A stretch of DNA of 29,962 bases from Candolleomyces eurysporus (lineage: Eukaryota; Basidiomycota; Agaricomycetes; Agaricales; Psathyrellaceae): NCBI GenBank assembly GCA_027579435.1, contig JANBPK010000314.1:1-29962 (forward strand), written 5' to 3'. The notes beneath the pieces were generated by a model that ran no database searches, was not told the DNA's origin, and was given only the letters and a program-made list of their open reading frames with translations. Shown here one piece after another: positions 16,796-28,035 of this stretch (position 1 is the first letter of the stretch; the number at the start of each line of letters is the position of its first letter). The position numbers were made by a program, and so were the translations under genes.

Positions 16796-19355
16796 CTACG
16801 TAGTCTTAACCAGCACCCAATCCTCTTCCCTGATATCCTCCTCCTTCACTTTGAAAGCTTTCCAGTCCCATTCCTCGCTAAGAGGTCGCTTAAGACAAGG
16901 AAGTTGGCTGTCAATCAGCTCCACGTTGGCTTTGTCAGAGTACTGTAAGGTTTCGTGAGTGAAGACCTGTATCTGACGTCTTTTCCAGTTATAGGCAGTT
17001 ATCGCCAACGGGGTCCAAAGTTGCTCCGTGCCCGCTCGATAGCATGCAGGAAGCACTTTAGGTCTGATATTATCTATCCATCCACCCTTTACAAACCCCA
17101 CATCGTTGTACGATCCTTCCTGCCAGCTGGCACCAGTCTCGCCCTGAGTGACATACCATGCGAGGCACCAAATTACGGACTCCAAATCATGAGCGCACCG
17201 GTGTTGGATTCGTTCGTCAGCGTCAGCTAAGAGCAACACCAAAGCCATGAACGCCTTTGTTCCTGTTCGCTCGAATCCTTGCCTTATAGGATATTTTTGA
17301 CTCGGAGTCATCATGATGATGGCGGCGAGATCGAAATCGTTGACAACTCTGTAGGCGCCATTATTGGTGCTTCTGACCATAAGATTCCCGTAGCTGATGT
17401 CACGATGCGCGATACGTAACTGCCAGAGAAGGTAATGACCTGAAGCATCGGGTAAGAAATGAAATGGATGGTGGTGAAGTTTGGGTGAAATACTTACAGT
17501 GTATGATCTCCCACATCTTGGCCACAATATCAGCCGGCTCAACCGTATACAAACTGTGAAGCTTCTGCAAGAGCATGAAAGAAGGTATTCGAGCACCGTT
17601 CTTGCTGACCCCAAGGAATTCACGTATGAGACCGGTGGAAAGCCGAGGGTCGCTTTCAGAGTATCTAATGTCCGGAAGGTGATTGAGAACGTCTCCAGCA
17701 TGTTCCCCGAGGTAATATTTGGCCCTTTCTTTGGCTGTTTGAATGATGTGTGTTTCGTCGAGTCGAACCTCGTCCCTCCAAGAGAGCTTGAAGAATAGAT
17801 CTCCGCTGGGTTTGAGCGTGGCTGCAATGTTTCCACCGTTCGTAAGGCCACTAGGATGGGAAGGGCCATTAACCAGAGGCGTTGTCGCAATCGGCCACCG
17901 CCCTATTAGTCCTCGGTGGGAAAGAGCATCTGCAGGAACGCTGTACTTGACCTCGACGCCATCGACGACAGCTTGCAAAGCCCAGCCAGCTTGCCGCCGC
18001 ATTCGAGTTCCAAGCCGTTGAAAGAGTAAGATCATGGTGACGAGAAGCGGCAATTGGGCAACCACATCAATGTATGAAGTTGCAATGCAGCCCTCGCAGT
18101 CATGCCATCGTATGGAGAGTTGATTGTCTAGAGACGAGCCAAATGAGCCTCCCACAATCTGAGTACCTCGAGACGCATACCTCTGAGAAGGATCACCATG
18201 CTATGCGTTCGGTCCCATGCGGAGCAAAGCAGTTCGAGACCATAGAGTCCACATTGCACTTCCAGGGGAAGGTTGGGCTCCGAGCCTTCTTCCTCTGTTT
18301 TCCTTTTCTTGTTGTTGGGGCCACCCGTAGAGTCGTCAGACACGGGTTCGCTATCGTCTTCATAAGGTCTCTTGCGGGTACTCGAGCACTGCTCGGGTTC
18401 ATCCACTCGGGAGACTGAGAAATGCTCCGATAGATCCCCCTTCAATCCGCGTCCATCTTCCAAATCTTTAGAGGCATGAAGACACCTATGACCGTGAGAC
18501 TCGCCAGTAACGGGGGAAACGGTTTCATCATATCTCTCATCGAGCCTTGCAAGATGTCTCTTGTCGAGCGTCTTGGAAATTTCCAACTCCCAGCAGTGGG
18601 TGATGTCAGCCCAGGTTACATTGTTGCGGGTGGAATCCTTCTCGTGGAACTCGTCAGGGTGCTGGGTTATCAAGTCCGCCCACTGGTCGAACATGTTTGT
18701 TCCGTTTCCCGGTGTCATCTTTTGCAGTCTCTCAACGCTGAGGTCGATGATGTCAGGTCTTCGCTTCATGGATCCGGAAGAGTCTTCCGAAAGCGACAGG
18801 TCAAAAAAGCTATGAGAGCTATTAGCAACGAAGGCGAAATCTTGATGAGTCCCGAGTTCTCCAAAGTGAGTTTTCTGGAATTGGGAAAGGATGCTATTGA
18901 GGCCACGGACGATCCATTGATTATGGAGAGGTTTAGAAATGGTGGAAAAGCTGATTCGAGCCCATCTCTTTTGAGTACATGTCACAAAATTAATGACAAG
19001 AAACTTACGCCTCTTGAAGGGCCTTCTTCAAATCAACCGAGCGCTGTGGCTCGTTGCAAAACTCGACGGCGTGTTCTAACAAAACGTCAAACTGCTCCCC
19101 CGCAAACTTTCTCGCCTTTTCGAAGGATTCTGCGCGCAATGGTTCGTCTGGCTGAGCTCCCATTTTCTCGGGTTCTACCTCTCTGAGATACTTCAAAGCG
19201 AGCAATGCCTTGATCATCGCAGTGAATTCAACGATTTGAGCATTGCTGAGACTTTCTTCGACGAATATCAAGTCGGAAGATGACAAACTAAGCCCAGAGT
19301 TAGCTACATGCAAGTTGGTACAGAGAGGAGGTTCTGACCTTGCCAAATCTACCAT
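16796..19355 (-). CDS. FunK1-family protein kinase, complete catalytic core
   Basis: Five exons give 779 residues with all phases closing: 19339-19355, 19009-19287, 18181-18950, 17498-18127 and 16796-17439. The N-terminal helical region carries VEFTAMIKALLALKYLREVEP, shared with the third FunK1 gene. A basic, acidic-flanked stretch (STRKRPYEDD, NKKRKTEEE) looks like a nuclear localisation signal. The family-specific middle block is WDRTHSMVILLR...IRWHDCEGCIATSYIDVVAQ. The kinase core has FFKLSWRDE (likely ATP-binding lysine), HRDISYGNLM at 577-586 with the catalytic Asp at 579, and NDFDLA with the metal-binding Asp at 600. FERTGTKAFMA and HDLESVIWCLAWYVTQG end the C-lobe. FunK1 kinases are expanded in mushroom-forming fungi, where targets are mostly unknown. 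This is the only one of the three here with a full catalytic set. Confidence 0.9.
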
Positions 19356-19556
19356 GGTCGGGGCAATAGAAAGAGACAGCTTGGTGGGTTTGGGTAAATA
19401 TCAACTGCACCTAGAAATGGCCTACTGATTGGCCACGCGCGTTCGTTTCACATGACCGCGATAAGAGACGCCGCTACCCTGTTTGGAATTTGGAGGACAA
19501 TGGTCTTTGTCAAGAACGGCTTCCTCAGATGCCAATTAGGCGAACAGTTCGCAAAG

Positions 19557-19745
19557 AGAGATTGGTGCCGTTGGTGAGGAACTCGAGCCCCTTTCGGTCG
19601 TCCACGAAACATCGTGAGACCTGTAATGACTTCGAACTACACCGAGTAGCCTCACTTAGAGGCTGTCTGTATGCAAGTCAATGAGGATAACGAGGATAAG
19701 AAGTTTACGCAGAGGATTGGTGGACCACGACGGTCCTGACCAAGT
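19557..19745. repeat. Dispersed repeat, copy without transposon
   Basis: The left 54 bp match 11135-11188 and the remainder matches 14442-14600, with the join at about 19606-19612. It therefore looks like the empty form of the site into which the transposon at 11.2-14.4 kb inserted. Confidence 0.7.
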
Positions 19746-19906
19746 GCCCTAGGACGCGATCAACCTTGCCCTAAACCCGACACGTGAGGTTCAAATGCCC
19801 CTAATTGGTGGGGCCTGATTCCCTGTTCACGGCAAGTTGAACCTATCTTTTCCTTCACAACACAACCAGGACTAGGGCACTCGCATAATCCCTTATAATT
19901 CGGGGC

Positions 19907-19912
19907 TATAAA
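19907..19912 (+). promoter_or_regulatory. TATA-like box upstream of HOS3
   Basis: TATAAA lies about 50 bp before the ATG at 19959. Another TATAAT-like run lies at 19894-19899. Either could position initiation. Confidence 0.4.
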
Positions 19913-19958
19913 CCTGGGCTTACCTTACTGCTTCCCTTCTGCTCGAACTGGCGAGGAC

Positions 19959-22066
19959 ATGGCTTTGAAGAAATCAACTATCTTTCTGCAGAATGCTTGT
20001 CTCCAACACCGCTACATTCGCTCCCAAGATCTTTCTAATATCGTCGAAAGACCGGAGCGACTCCGGGCTGTAAATATCGGCTTAGCCGCTGCGATAAGCC
20101 ATCTCGAGGACTTACTCCCAGATGCGAGCGGAACCGACAGTTCCACAACTTCGGGCGACCCCAGCGATTTGGCGACAGCGTTGAACAAAATGACGTTGGA
20201 ATCCGATTCGAAGTCTCTCAAGATTCCGGTGATCCAAAGTGAAGCCAAAGTGGACATTCTGCAGAACCCTGCAGTCAAGTTTATCCATGGTGATATCGAC
20301 GGGGACGTCTATCTGGAGACCTTGCAGAAATGGGTCAAAGAAAGCTTCAACAAAGTTACTGAAGGCGGGTCTGAAATACCCGAAGGATACTCCCAGGGAG
20401 ATCTATACTGTACGGCAAAACTCAGCAACGCGTTCATATCCATTGAATTCTAAGCCTTTTCCATCCAGTGTGTCCGGAGTCGCTCAATGCAATCGAAGGA
20501 GCATTAGGCACCATCTGCGAGGCGGTTGATACGGTTCTCTCCAAGTCTTTTGAACGCGCATTCGTGGCCATTCGACCCCCGGGACATCACTGCGGTGAAG
20601 ACACGCCCTCTGGCTTCTGCTTTGTGAATAATGTGGCCGTAGCCGCTGCTCACGGTAAGCCTGGAATTCGATATCTGGTACCCATACGAATACGACGCTC
20701 AACCGCACCAAGCCCATCTAAAGCATGGAATCAATCGTATTGCTATCTTTGACATTGATCTACATCATGGCAAGTGAGCTCGTAGGTTATGTCCGAGCCA
20801 ATTTCGAAGTTCGACATTCTACAGGCAACGGAACCCAGTCGATAGTGTGGCAGATCAACGAAGAGACTTACAGGCAAACACTCGAACAAGAAGCTGGTTC
20901 ACCAACCGCGGACAGGCCTGGAGCCCAGATCTACTACGGGTCCATCCACGACATCCTTTCGTATCCATGCGAGGTACAGTATATTTGCAACGTGCCGTGG
21001 AACAAATTGACCGAGCGACTCGATAGGATGGGAAACCAGAGCTCGTTCAAGCGGCTTCTACCTCAATACACAACGCTCACGGTCAATTTATCGAGAATAT
21101 CCATCTGCAGACATACACCTCTGAAGAACACTTCTGGACTGAGCTCTACGAAAAGCGATACAAACAGATTCTCCACAAATCCCAGGAATTTTTGGACGCT
21201 ACGGGTGGACCAGGAGACGATGTCTTGATATTCATAAGGTACGTTGCCGACTCACTATAGTCTGACCTCATAATTTACATACGGTCAACGTAGCTGTGGT
21301 ATGGATGCATGTGAACACGAGTATGAATCCATGTCAAGACATAACCGCAAAGTCCCCGCTTCATTTTACTACCGATTTGCCCGCGATGCTTGTGCCCTTA
21401 GCGACAAGTATGCTGGAGGACGAATCATCAGTGTCCTTGAGGGCGGCTATAGCGATCGAGCCCTCATCAGCGGCTCTATGGCTCATTTCGTCGGACTCAC
21501 CGACCTTCCCGAATCTGTAAAGGCCGACGAAAGCTGGTGGAGCGTTGAAAATCTCATCGAAGTGAGTGTTCCATTTCACATCTCAATCAATATTCCTCGC
21601 TGAAAATACATTTATTCAGCTCGAGAAAGCTACAAAGAAACGCAGAGGAGGTCGTCCGTCACTGCCGGCGGCCGGATCGACGCGTCAATGGATAGAACGT
21701 TCCTTAGCCATCCTCGCGCCTCTGGACAGTACTGCCGCATCTGTGGTTTCGTCCCTTCGTGCTCCTCCATCTGCACCAACCATGACGTTGCGAGATAGGA
21801 CAAAACCGGCTAAAACACCAGCGCCAGCATCGTCCCCACAACGGTCCACTCGAGGCAAGGCAAGCACATCCACGAGCAAACCGAAAGCCAAGGGAAGACC
21901 AAGCAAGGGAGGCGACACGCTCGAAGCTCCAATTAAATTCGAGCCCATCTCAAGCGGGAGCTCCAACGAGGGGGAGACTTCTGCGCCTGCTGCTGCGCCA
22001 GAGCAGAAGAAACTTCCACGTGTAGTTTTGAAGTTGGGTAAACCGCAACCAAGCGATGCTTCATAG
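19959..22066 (+). CDS. HOS3: HOS3-type histone deacetylase
   Basis: Seven exons join in frame to 589 residues: 19959-20409, 20469-20654, 20713-20769, 20825-20973, 21027-21238, 21294-21561 and 21620-22066. It is a zinc-dependent class II-type histone deacetylase of the fungal HOS3 group, removing acetyl groups from histone lysines. Visible motifs are IVERPERLRAVN near the start, PPGHHCGED with the GHH at 189-191, DIDLHHGNGTQS with zinc ligands Asp228 and His230, SCGMDACEHE with the third ligand Asp356, and VLEGGY with the transition-state tyrosine. Zinc ligands and charge-relay residues are all present. The intron after exon 3 begins with GC (GCAAGT), a recognised minor donor. The last exon encodes a basic, Ser/Pro/Ala-rich tail with two AT-hook-like cores (GGRPS, KGRPS). 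It is tail to tail with the SAM carrier, about 190 bp apart. Confidence 0.95.
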
Positions 22067-22253
22067 TGTATAGTTCAATGACTTGGAAGTTTATATTCTA
22101 AGCAATACAGGATCAGCGAAGGTCGTGTACATGGTTATGTTCTGTAAGTATTAAATAGCGTGTAATATAGTACTTTCTCCCATTCTCCGTAGATCCGGGT
22201 GTGGGGGGAATGTGCAATGTTTGGAGGGGATGGTACATAACCAAGAAAGCAGA

Positions 22254-23409
22254 TTACGACTGCAGCAAAAGGTTGTTCATGGTGAACTCGTACATACCCA
22301 AGAACACGGCGCCCCCAGCGGATATCCAAAGCGTGCGTGGAACGACCCCTGCGAAGAGAGCTCTCCATCCTTCGGTGACGTATATCGTCTTGAAACGGTT
22401 TACGAGTGAAGGAGCTGGGCCTTGAGATGAATTCTACACAGAACAGGAAGGAGGTGTCGGTGAATTGCCAATCAGAAGGCGGACGATTGTAGCACTCACC
22501 CGAGTGTCGAGCATAACTCGTGTTTTGAGAACGTCAAGCGGTGTTGTAAGTGCAGCTGCTATGCCTCCAGCTACGCTTCCACAAATAGCAGCTTCGTACG
22601 CTGGTAGGGTCTTGTGCCCTAGCCTCCTCGCTAACCGAACTTTGAAAAGTTCGTAAAGAGGGAACTGGATCGAAGTGAACGGTATCTAATAAAGAGAGTT
22701 AGTTTGCAAAATGGTAAAAAAGACTGGATACACGTACTTCACGCATGACTGTGATCCCAAACCCCCGGTAAAAGCCACCCCAGCCGTGGTTAGCTAAGAC
22801 AAGTTTCGCCGCACCCCAAGACGACTTCCCAGCTGCACCATATGACGAGGTCTGTGTTCGCGTTTTAATAACTTCTGTGGGTACCCGGACCAAACATGCA
22901 GCCTACAAAGGGCGGAAACGACCCGACAAAGTCGGTAAGCGCGGAATTCCGAGTCATTCAAACGGAACGACATACCACTTCACCAAACGACGCTGCAATC
23001 ATATGGTTCAACGGCCCATGAACCGGGAGGTTCTTCTTCAGGGTATCATATGTTCCAAAGAACACCGCAGCTAATCAAGGCATGGAAGACGTGGCCTGCC
23101 TCGTAAGCTCCAAAAACTCCCAAGGGGTCCAGAGGAACAAGTCGGGTGACAAACCTCCAGGTGAACTCCCAACAACGACACTCCCTAGACCCTTGTATAT
23201 CCCTCTAAAGCCCCCTGCTTTTACAAAGCCTTGAGGTGACTGCAGACGTGTTTTGACTGTATCTATTGGAAAGAACAACAGGTCGACAGAGGTTCCAGCA
23301 GCACCTCCTGCCTTGCCAATCATTCAGGTTCGGAATACTGCGTTGAGGGAGCGTAATAAACACTTACGATGAGGGATTGAGCGAAAGATGGCTGGGGTTT
23401 GTCTGCCAT
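22254..23409 (-). CDS. PET8: Mitochondrial S-adenosylmethionine carrier
   Basis: Six exons give 274 residues, the usual size of this carrier: 23368-23409, 23155-23311, 22976-23070, 22738-22902, 22500-22685 and 22254-22433. It is a mitochondrial carrier (SLC25 family) with the three tandem repeats and their signature motifs PIDTVK, PTEVIK and PLDVLK. The [16 protein letters not shown] segment, the second motif in the form [12 protein letters not shown], and [14 protein letters not shown] near the C-terminus are characteristic of the SAM carrier subgroup. It imports SAM into the matrix in exchange for S-adenosylhomocysteine, for mitochondrial methylation and for biotin and lipoate synthesis. 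Start [14 protein letters not shown] is supported by splicing in phase and by conservation in the downstream duplicate. Exon 1 and the sequence upstream are part of the 1.6-kb segmental duplication. Confidence 0.95.
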
Positions 23410-24890
23410 CTTGTTCGGAGGGTTCAACCAACCAGCAGTCAGGAAAGCAAAGGGAGTGCTGAGTATTCCGGCTCGATGACGGAATGAACCTGGGTCTCGG
23501 GTTAGGGTTCCTTATATCCGTCGGACGCCGACATCCGTTTTCTGCGAGGCCCGCCATAGCTTTGGCAGGGATTAGCTGCAGGGCAATGGTGATATGGCAT
23601 AGAATGAGCCCCTTATCTTTAGTTAGTCCTGGAGATGAAGAAGTACGTATTTTTTTGTTCATCTTTCGCCTCATCTCGAATGCCAAACTACATCAGTTGC
23701 TGTCGAACAAGTCGGCAACGTGGAGCCTTGGATTTGTAGCCTACTACAAATGAAAACAGATAACGCGCTCCACCTACAAGTGGAGAGCTTGCTTGGGACA
23801 AGAATCCAGCTCAACGATCTGATCAGCACCGGGGTACGGAGGCAGTTCAACTCAAACAAGTTCTTCTCTAAACTCCTAAATCGCATTCACGCCATGAGTT
23901 CGGCCCTCGGTGTTACTGCAGGAAGAGACAGACACTCACTTTGGGACAAATCTTCCAACCAGGAAATGTCTCCCTGTGAAATCCTTCACACCCTCCTTTG
24001 GTGTAGTCAGACCGACCAAGACGTCAGGCTTCAATCTCACTCCAAGATCGTTCCCTTTCTCCACATCCCATCCGGAAGGAGAAGGAATGTCAACAGAGAC
24101 AATAGGCAGTTTCGACCCCATGAGCAATGGGGGGATTTGTCGAATGGAGCCCTGATTGGAGGTTTGAATGAGAAACCAAAGATGACGCCCAGAATCACGT
24201 CAGAGGACTGTAAGGCGTTTTGGAGATCCTCGACACCGGTGGAAAGAGGGAGGATCGGGATTTCCATGTTCTCGCATTTTTCTCTAGTCGCTGTCATGCA
24301 TAGGAATATCAGGGTAAAGAAATATGGAGGCAAGAGCTAAAGGTACCTTGTAGATATCTTTGGAGCCAGGCTAAAGTGCGATTGAGAAAAGCATCAGTCT
24401 GACCGCTGGCATGATACGCACTCGTAGGCTCGTACCCAAACATGCCTTAGAAGAATGTCACTAGAAATAAGGGGATGCAGTCGTGAGGCACCAAACCTAG
24501 GTTTCGAGCTGCAACCAGCCCATCGCCGCCCTGAGCAGACGAGCACCCGAGGGTATCTATCCTTCGCATAGACGGTCGATAGAAACTTTGGCACAAGCCA
24601 AACCAGCAAGTTCCATCAACTATCGTATCAATGAAACGAGCATCAAGGGCCATTCCCTTCTAAGCTCAGGTCGAATCAATACCTGGTCAATACTAAAGGC
24701 TCCGACAGAGCTCATACTTGATCAATCTATAGAGGCGTCAGTAGACAGCGACAGGGAAGAGCTCACTTGCTGAGCAGTTCTGGTCGAGAAGGACAAAAAA
24801 ACTCGGTGCTTCGAATCATAGCGTCCCAGTGACTTGATGCGATGCGGTTGACCAGCGTTCCGAAAGCTGCTGCTGCAGAACCTCCGTGCT
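23309..24890. repeat. Segmental duplication, copy 1
   Basis: This segment is homologous in direct orientation to about 27935-29575. It runs from the start of SAM-carrier exon 2 / intron 1, through exon 1 and its 5' flank, across NNR1. The left break falls at TGCCTTGCCAATCATT, almost exactly at the exon 2 / intron 1 border. Positions 23410-23773 hold only the shared intergenic sequence. Confidence 0.85.
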
Positions 24891-24913
24891 CCGAGCCTCA
24901 GACTACACCTGGC
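23774..24913 (-). pseudogene. NNR1: Decayed NAD(P)HX epimerase (NNR1/NAXE) copy
   Basis: Recognisable pieces include [33 protein letters not shown]...GWDVEKG and [11 protein letters not shown]. Compared with the intact copy at 28401-29471 there are several lesions: about 30 bp containing the start codon are missing before the first splice donor; 4 nt are lost in the second exon; one base is gained after the ACAK codons; 14 nt are lost so that the conserved GPGNQ loop disappears; 6 nt are inserted inside the DIPSGW motif; and the last exon is shifted in frame. The protein could not be functional. An Arg-rich Met-initiated stretch upstream (ATG at 24913) reads into it but ends within a few codons of the first intron. 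Confidence 0.9.
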
Positions 24914-25033
24914 CATTGTGGTCCAAATCGGGAAGGTTGGCATATATTACGGTCATGTGCAAGAAACGCGACCACTTAACATTAAGGGGCACCTCATCTT
25001 GAATCTCGACCCTAACCTTCCTCCGCCACCACC

Positions 25034-27397
25034 ATGCCGTCTGAGGCACACAGAGAGAAGACGCCCCCTCCCAAAGCTAATCCTCCTCCTCCGGTTTACT
25101 CGACACCATTCAGCAGAGGGACCGCCCAGAACTCCAGATCTAGGTTTAGATCTACGTGCGTGTGGCATTTTATAAGTGTTAGGCGTTTAATAATTGCCCC
25201 GGTTTAGCAACATTGATGAAAACATACGATTCCTTGAGCAGGATCTCGAGGGTACTCCTGTTGTTGAATTTCCCAGCATGCTTAAGGCGTTGTTAGCGCT
25301 GCAGTACCTGCGGGAGGTAGAGCCTAACCTTAAGAGATCCCGCCTAACCAAAGAGAAGGGAGCGTCTCAGGTGTCAGATGCAGCAAAGAAGTTTGCAGAA
25401 CGTCACTACTCCGCCTTGCTGAAAGAGGCCATCCAGTTCTGCAATGATCCAAAGCGCTCCGCCGACCTCAAGGATAGTCTCAGAGAAGCGTAGGTTTCCT
25501 CATCATGGTCACAGTATCACGGGCACGGATACTCATGCATCTTAATAGGTTTCGCGCTAAATCAGAGACTAAGGGATATAGTCCTATCGTCCGTGGACTC
25601 AATAGCATCCTCTGCCATTTTCAGAACGTCCGCATCGGACAGCTCGAGGCCTCGAACGATTTCGTCTTCATGGTCAACGATCCTATTCCCCTCAGGTCTG
25701 CAAACGTATCCGCTTCGGGCGACGATGATGATGGTCTCGCTGTATCGAAGAGCGCGACTCGAAGCACGAAACGTAAACCCGACATCCTCGACCCGAGTAT
25801 CCGGCACCTTCAAGGGCTTATGCCGGAAAATGAGCACTTTGGACTTGATGAATGGGTTCAAATGATATGCCACCAGCACGACAAAATTATGGCTGCACAC
25901 CAGAAGGCCTCGAAACGGGGCTATCCAGGTACCAGATTATCGTGGAACGACGTGACTCACTGTTGGGAATTGAAGTCCGGCAAACAGCTCGACGAGGAAC
26001 ACATCGCGTGGCTCGACAAAACTTTCGATATCGAGAGCATTTTAACTACTCCCGGTAAGTTTGAGAAATTTCTGTCCAACATCATCTCATGCTATTTGAT
26101 AGAGAAGGACGCTTTGCGCGTAGCTAAAATGAAGGGGGAAAGTGCGCAGCATAAGCGACACGTGGAACTCCAATCCGAAAGTACTTCTAAAAGCCAGAAG
26201 CGCACCCGTGAAGACGAGTTACCTAGCGCCTCTGTCAAAGCAAAGGGTAGAAAGAAGTTCAAGCCCGACGAAAGCAGCGGTAACAGCGGTGCTAGTGGAA
26301 GTAACGGGGCTAGTGGGAACAATAGAGCCAGTGAAAGTGCCGGGCACAGTGGAAGCTTCACTTCTGTGGCTTCGTCCTCATCCTCGTCAGCCAAGCTCTC
26401 TCCCAAGTTGCAGTGCGGATTTTACGGTGTAGAATTATTGCGCTCACGCTGGGACCGTACACATGCTATTGCAATTCTCCTTGATAGTAAGCCCTATTTG
26501 TTCCATTCAGCCGCGATAGCGAAGCTGACTTTGTTTTTAGACGGACGGCTTTCCCTCGGCTGGCATGACTCACAAGGCTGCATCGGAACTGCCTCCATCG
26601 ACGTTGTGGCCCAAGTACCGCTACTGGTCGCTATGATCGTCCTGTTTCAGCGCTTCGGGAAGCGCATGCGAGGGAATGCTGGGTGGGCCCTGCAAGCGGA
26701 GGTTGATGGAAAGAACCTCGAATACTCCCTTCCTGACCACGCCCGTTCAGGCCGGGGAATGAGGGGTCGACGCCTTGTGACTGCGACTCCTCTTGTTCCA
26801 AGTGAGCCTTCTGTCCCTGCTTCTGCTTCTCTTTATCACACAGGAGCCACTGAGAAACAGGAGATCAGTAATTTCGATCTCGCCACCATCATGACTCCGG
26901 GCCATCAATCTCCTACAAGGGAAAAATTCGAGCGAACAGGAACAAAGCCATTCATGGCCCTGACACTACTCCTCGCCGCGCCTGAAGATCTGATTCAACC
27001 CCGATGCTCTCACGATCTGGAATCTGTTATTTGGTGTCTGGCCTGGTATATCACTCAAGGCGTGGAAGCTTGGCATGAAAATTCTTTTGCCTTGGTGGGT
27101 GGGGCGAAGACTCAATGGAGGAAGGGAGCAAAACTCCATATTTTTCCCGAGGGCTATCGAAAGGGTTCAGAGCATCTTTGGGCACCCTTGATCAAGTTTT
27201 TGATCCAATGGGAACCCCTTCAGGAGATGGTCAACATAAATGTGACGCCGTACTCTGATCAAGCTAACATGAAGCTCATCGACGAATTGTTACCTTATCC
27301 TAAGCGATCTTCCGGCGAGGAATGGGATTGGATGGTGTGGAAAGTGACGGAGGAGGATATCAGGGATGTTGATCGGTTGTTGGTTACGATTGCGTGA
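25034..27397 (+). CDS. FunK1-family pseudokinase (N-lobe and catalytic loop deleted)
   Basis: Start at 25034 has a good context (CCACCATGCC). Exons are 25034 to about 25155 (alternative donor 25143), 25208-25489, 25549-26486 and 26541-27397, giving about 732 residues. The 54-nt intron at 26487-26540 is a multiple of three and has no stop, but has clear GTAAGC...TTTTTAG borders and matches an intron of the kinase at 16796-19355. Conserved parts are FPSMLKALLALQYLREVEP, WDRTHAIAILL, GWHDSQGCIGTASIDVVAQ, FERTGTKPFMALTLLLA and HDLESVIWCLAWYITQG. About 150 residues are missing between ATPLV and the activation segment (bases about 26790-26870), including the ATP-binding lysine and HRD motif, and DFD has become NFD (residues about 558-560). 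It carries KRTREDE and KGRKKFK nuclear-localisation-like stretches and a Ser/Gly/Asn-rich linker. The frame is otherwise open, which favours a retained non-catalytic protein. Confidence 0.85.
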
Positions 27398-27934
27398 GTC
27401 TCGAAGTCACGACTTGTGCTTATTTCCCTTTTTTGTGCTTGCTTTATCACCTATTTATGTGCGTACCAAGATACATGTCCTCGCTTGATTGTCTTTACAT
27501 ACCGCATTTCATATATTCCTATGCTCAACCACTTGGTATATACACTTCTCACTTTCTCCCGGCCCGTCCGCTTTTCATCTCTTTATGTACCAAGACACAT
27601 GCGGCTGCTTTATTTCAGTGCAAAGATTTTCGTGTGCTACCGTATTCGACGACTTTGTACCTGCGTTTTCCCTCCAGAAGTTTGTTTTTCACCTACTTAT
27701 GTACCAAGCTCCGTGGCTTTATCCACAGTAGGAGTACCTATAGCACTCCAAGTATTCCAATGTTCGACCGCTTGGTATATACACCTTTGACCGATCTCTG
27801 ACTTTCTTCTGAGTAAAGACAACAGTCCAACGTCGACGTCCAACTCCGACAACAAACCAGTGACGAAACAATCTCTGATCTAGGCGCTTCGACCTTCTAT
27901 TTGAATCCGACTTGCCGTTGATTGAGGCCATCGT
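27398..27934. repeat. Imperfect repeats 3' of the third FunK1 gene
   Basis: A motif of the form TTATGTACCAAG occurs at about 27455-27470, 27583-27594 and 27697-27708, and the near-complement CTTGGTATATACAC at 27532-27545 and 27771-27784. The units are about 115-130 bp apart. The opposite-strand matches (TACCAAG / CTTGGTA) could form hairpins in the 3' untranslated region. No protein is supported here. Confidence 0.5.
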
Positions 27935-27993
27935 TGCCTTGCCAATCATTAAGGTTCGGAACACTACGTTGAGGGAGCATAATCAGCACTTAC

Positions 27994-28035
27994 GATGAGG
28001 GATTGAGCGAAAGATGGCTGGGGTTTGTCTGCTAT
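27994..28035 (-). pseudogene. PET8: Orphan first exon of the SAM carrier (start codon lost)
   Basis: The 42 nt still encode [13 protein letters not shown] and end at an intact GTAAGTG donor, but the initiator ATG has become ATA. No downstream carrier exon follows, because the duplicated segment stops at the exon 2 border. Confidence 0.85.

Noticed and set aside
18476..19186. 236-codon plus-strand frame
   Set aside because: It lies opposite exons 2 and 3 of the FunK1 kinase, which has family motifs and consistent splicing on the minus strand.
22254..22300. Functional coupling of HOS3 and the SAM carrier from their tail-to-tail arrangement
   Set aside because: Both touch chromatin chemistry in principle, but convergent neighbours are common in compact fungal genomes and nothing in the sequence links them.
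26487..26540. Reading the 54-nt stretch in the third FunK1 gene as coding
   Set aside because: It is open only because its length is a multiple of three; borders and position match an intron of the paralog at 16796-19355, and its translation interrupts a conserved block.
27394..27801. Overlapping plus-strand frames rich in Phe, Leu, Cys and Tyr that could look like membrane proteins
   Set aside because: All three frames are open at once because the region is pyrimidine-rich and repeated; there is no start context and the third FunK1 gene ends at 27397.
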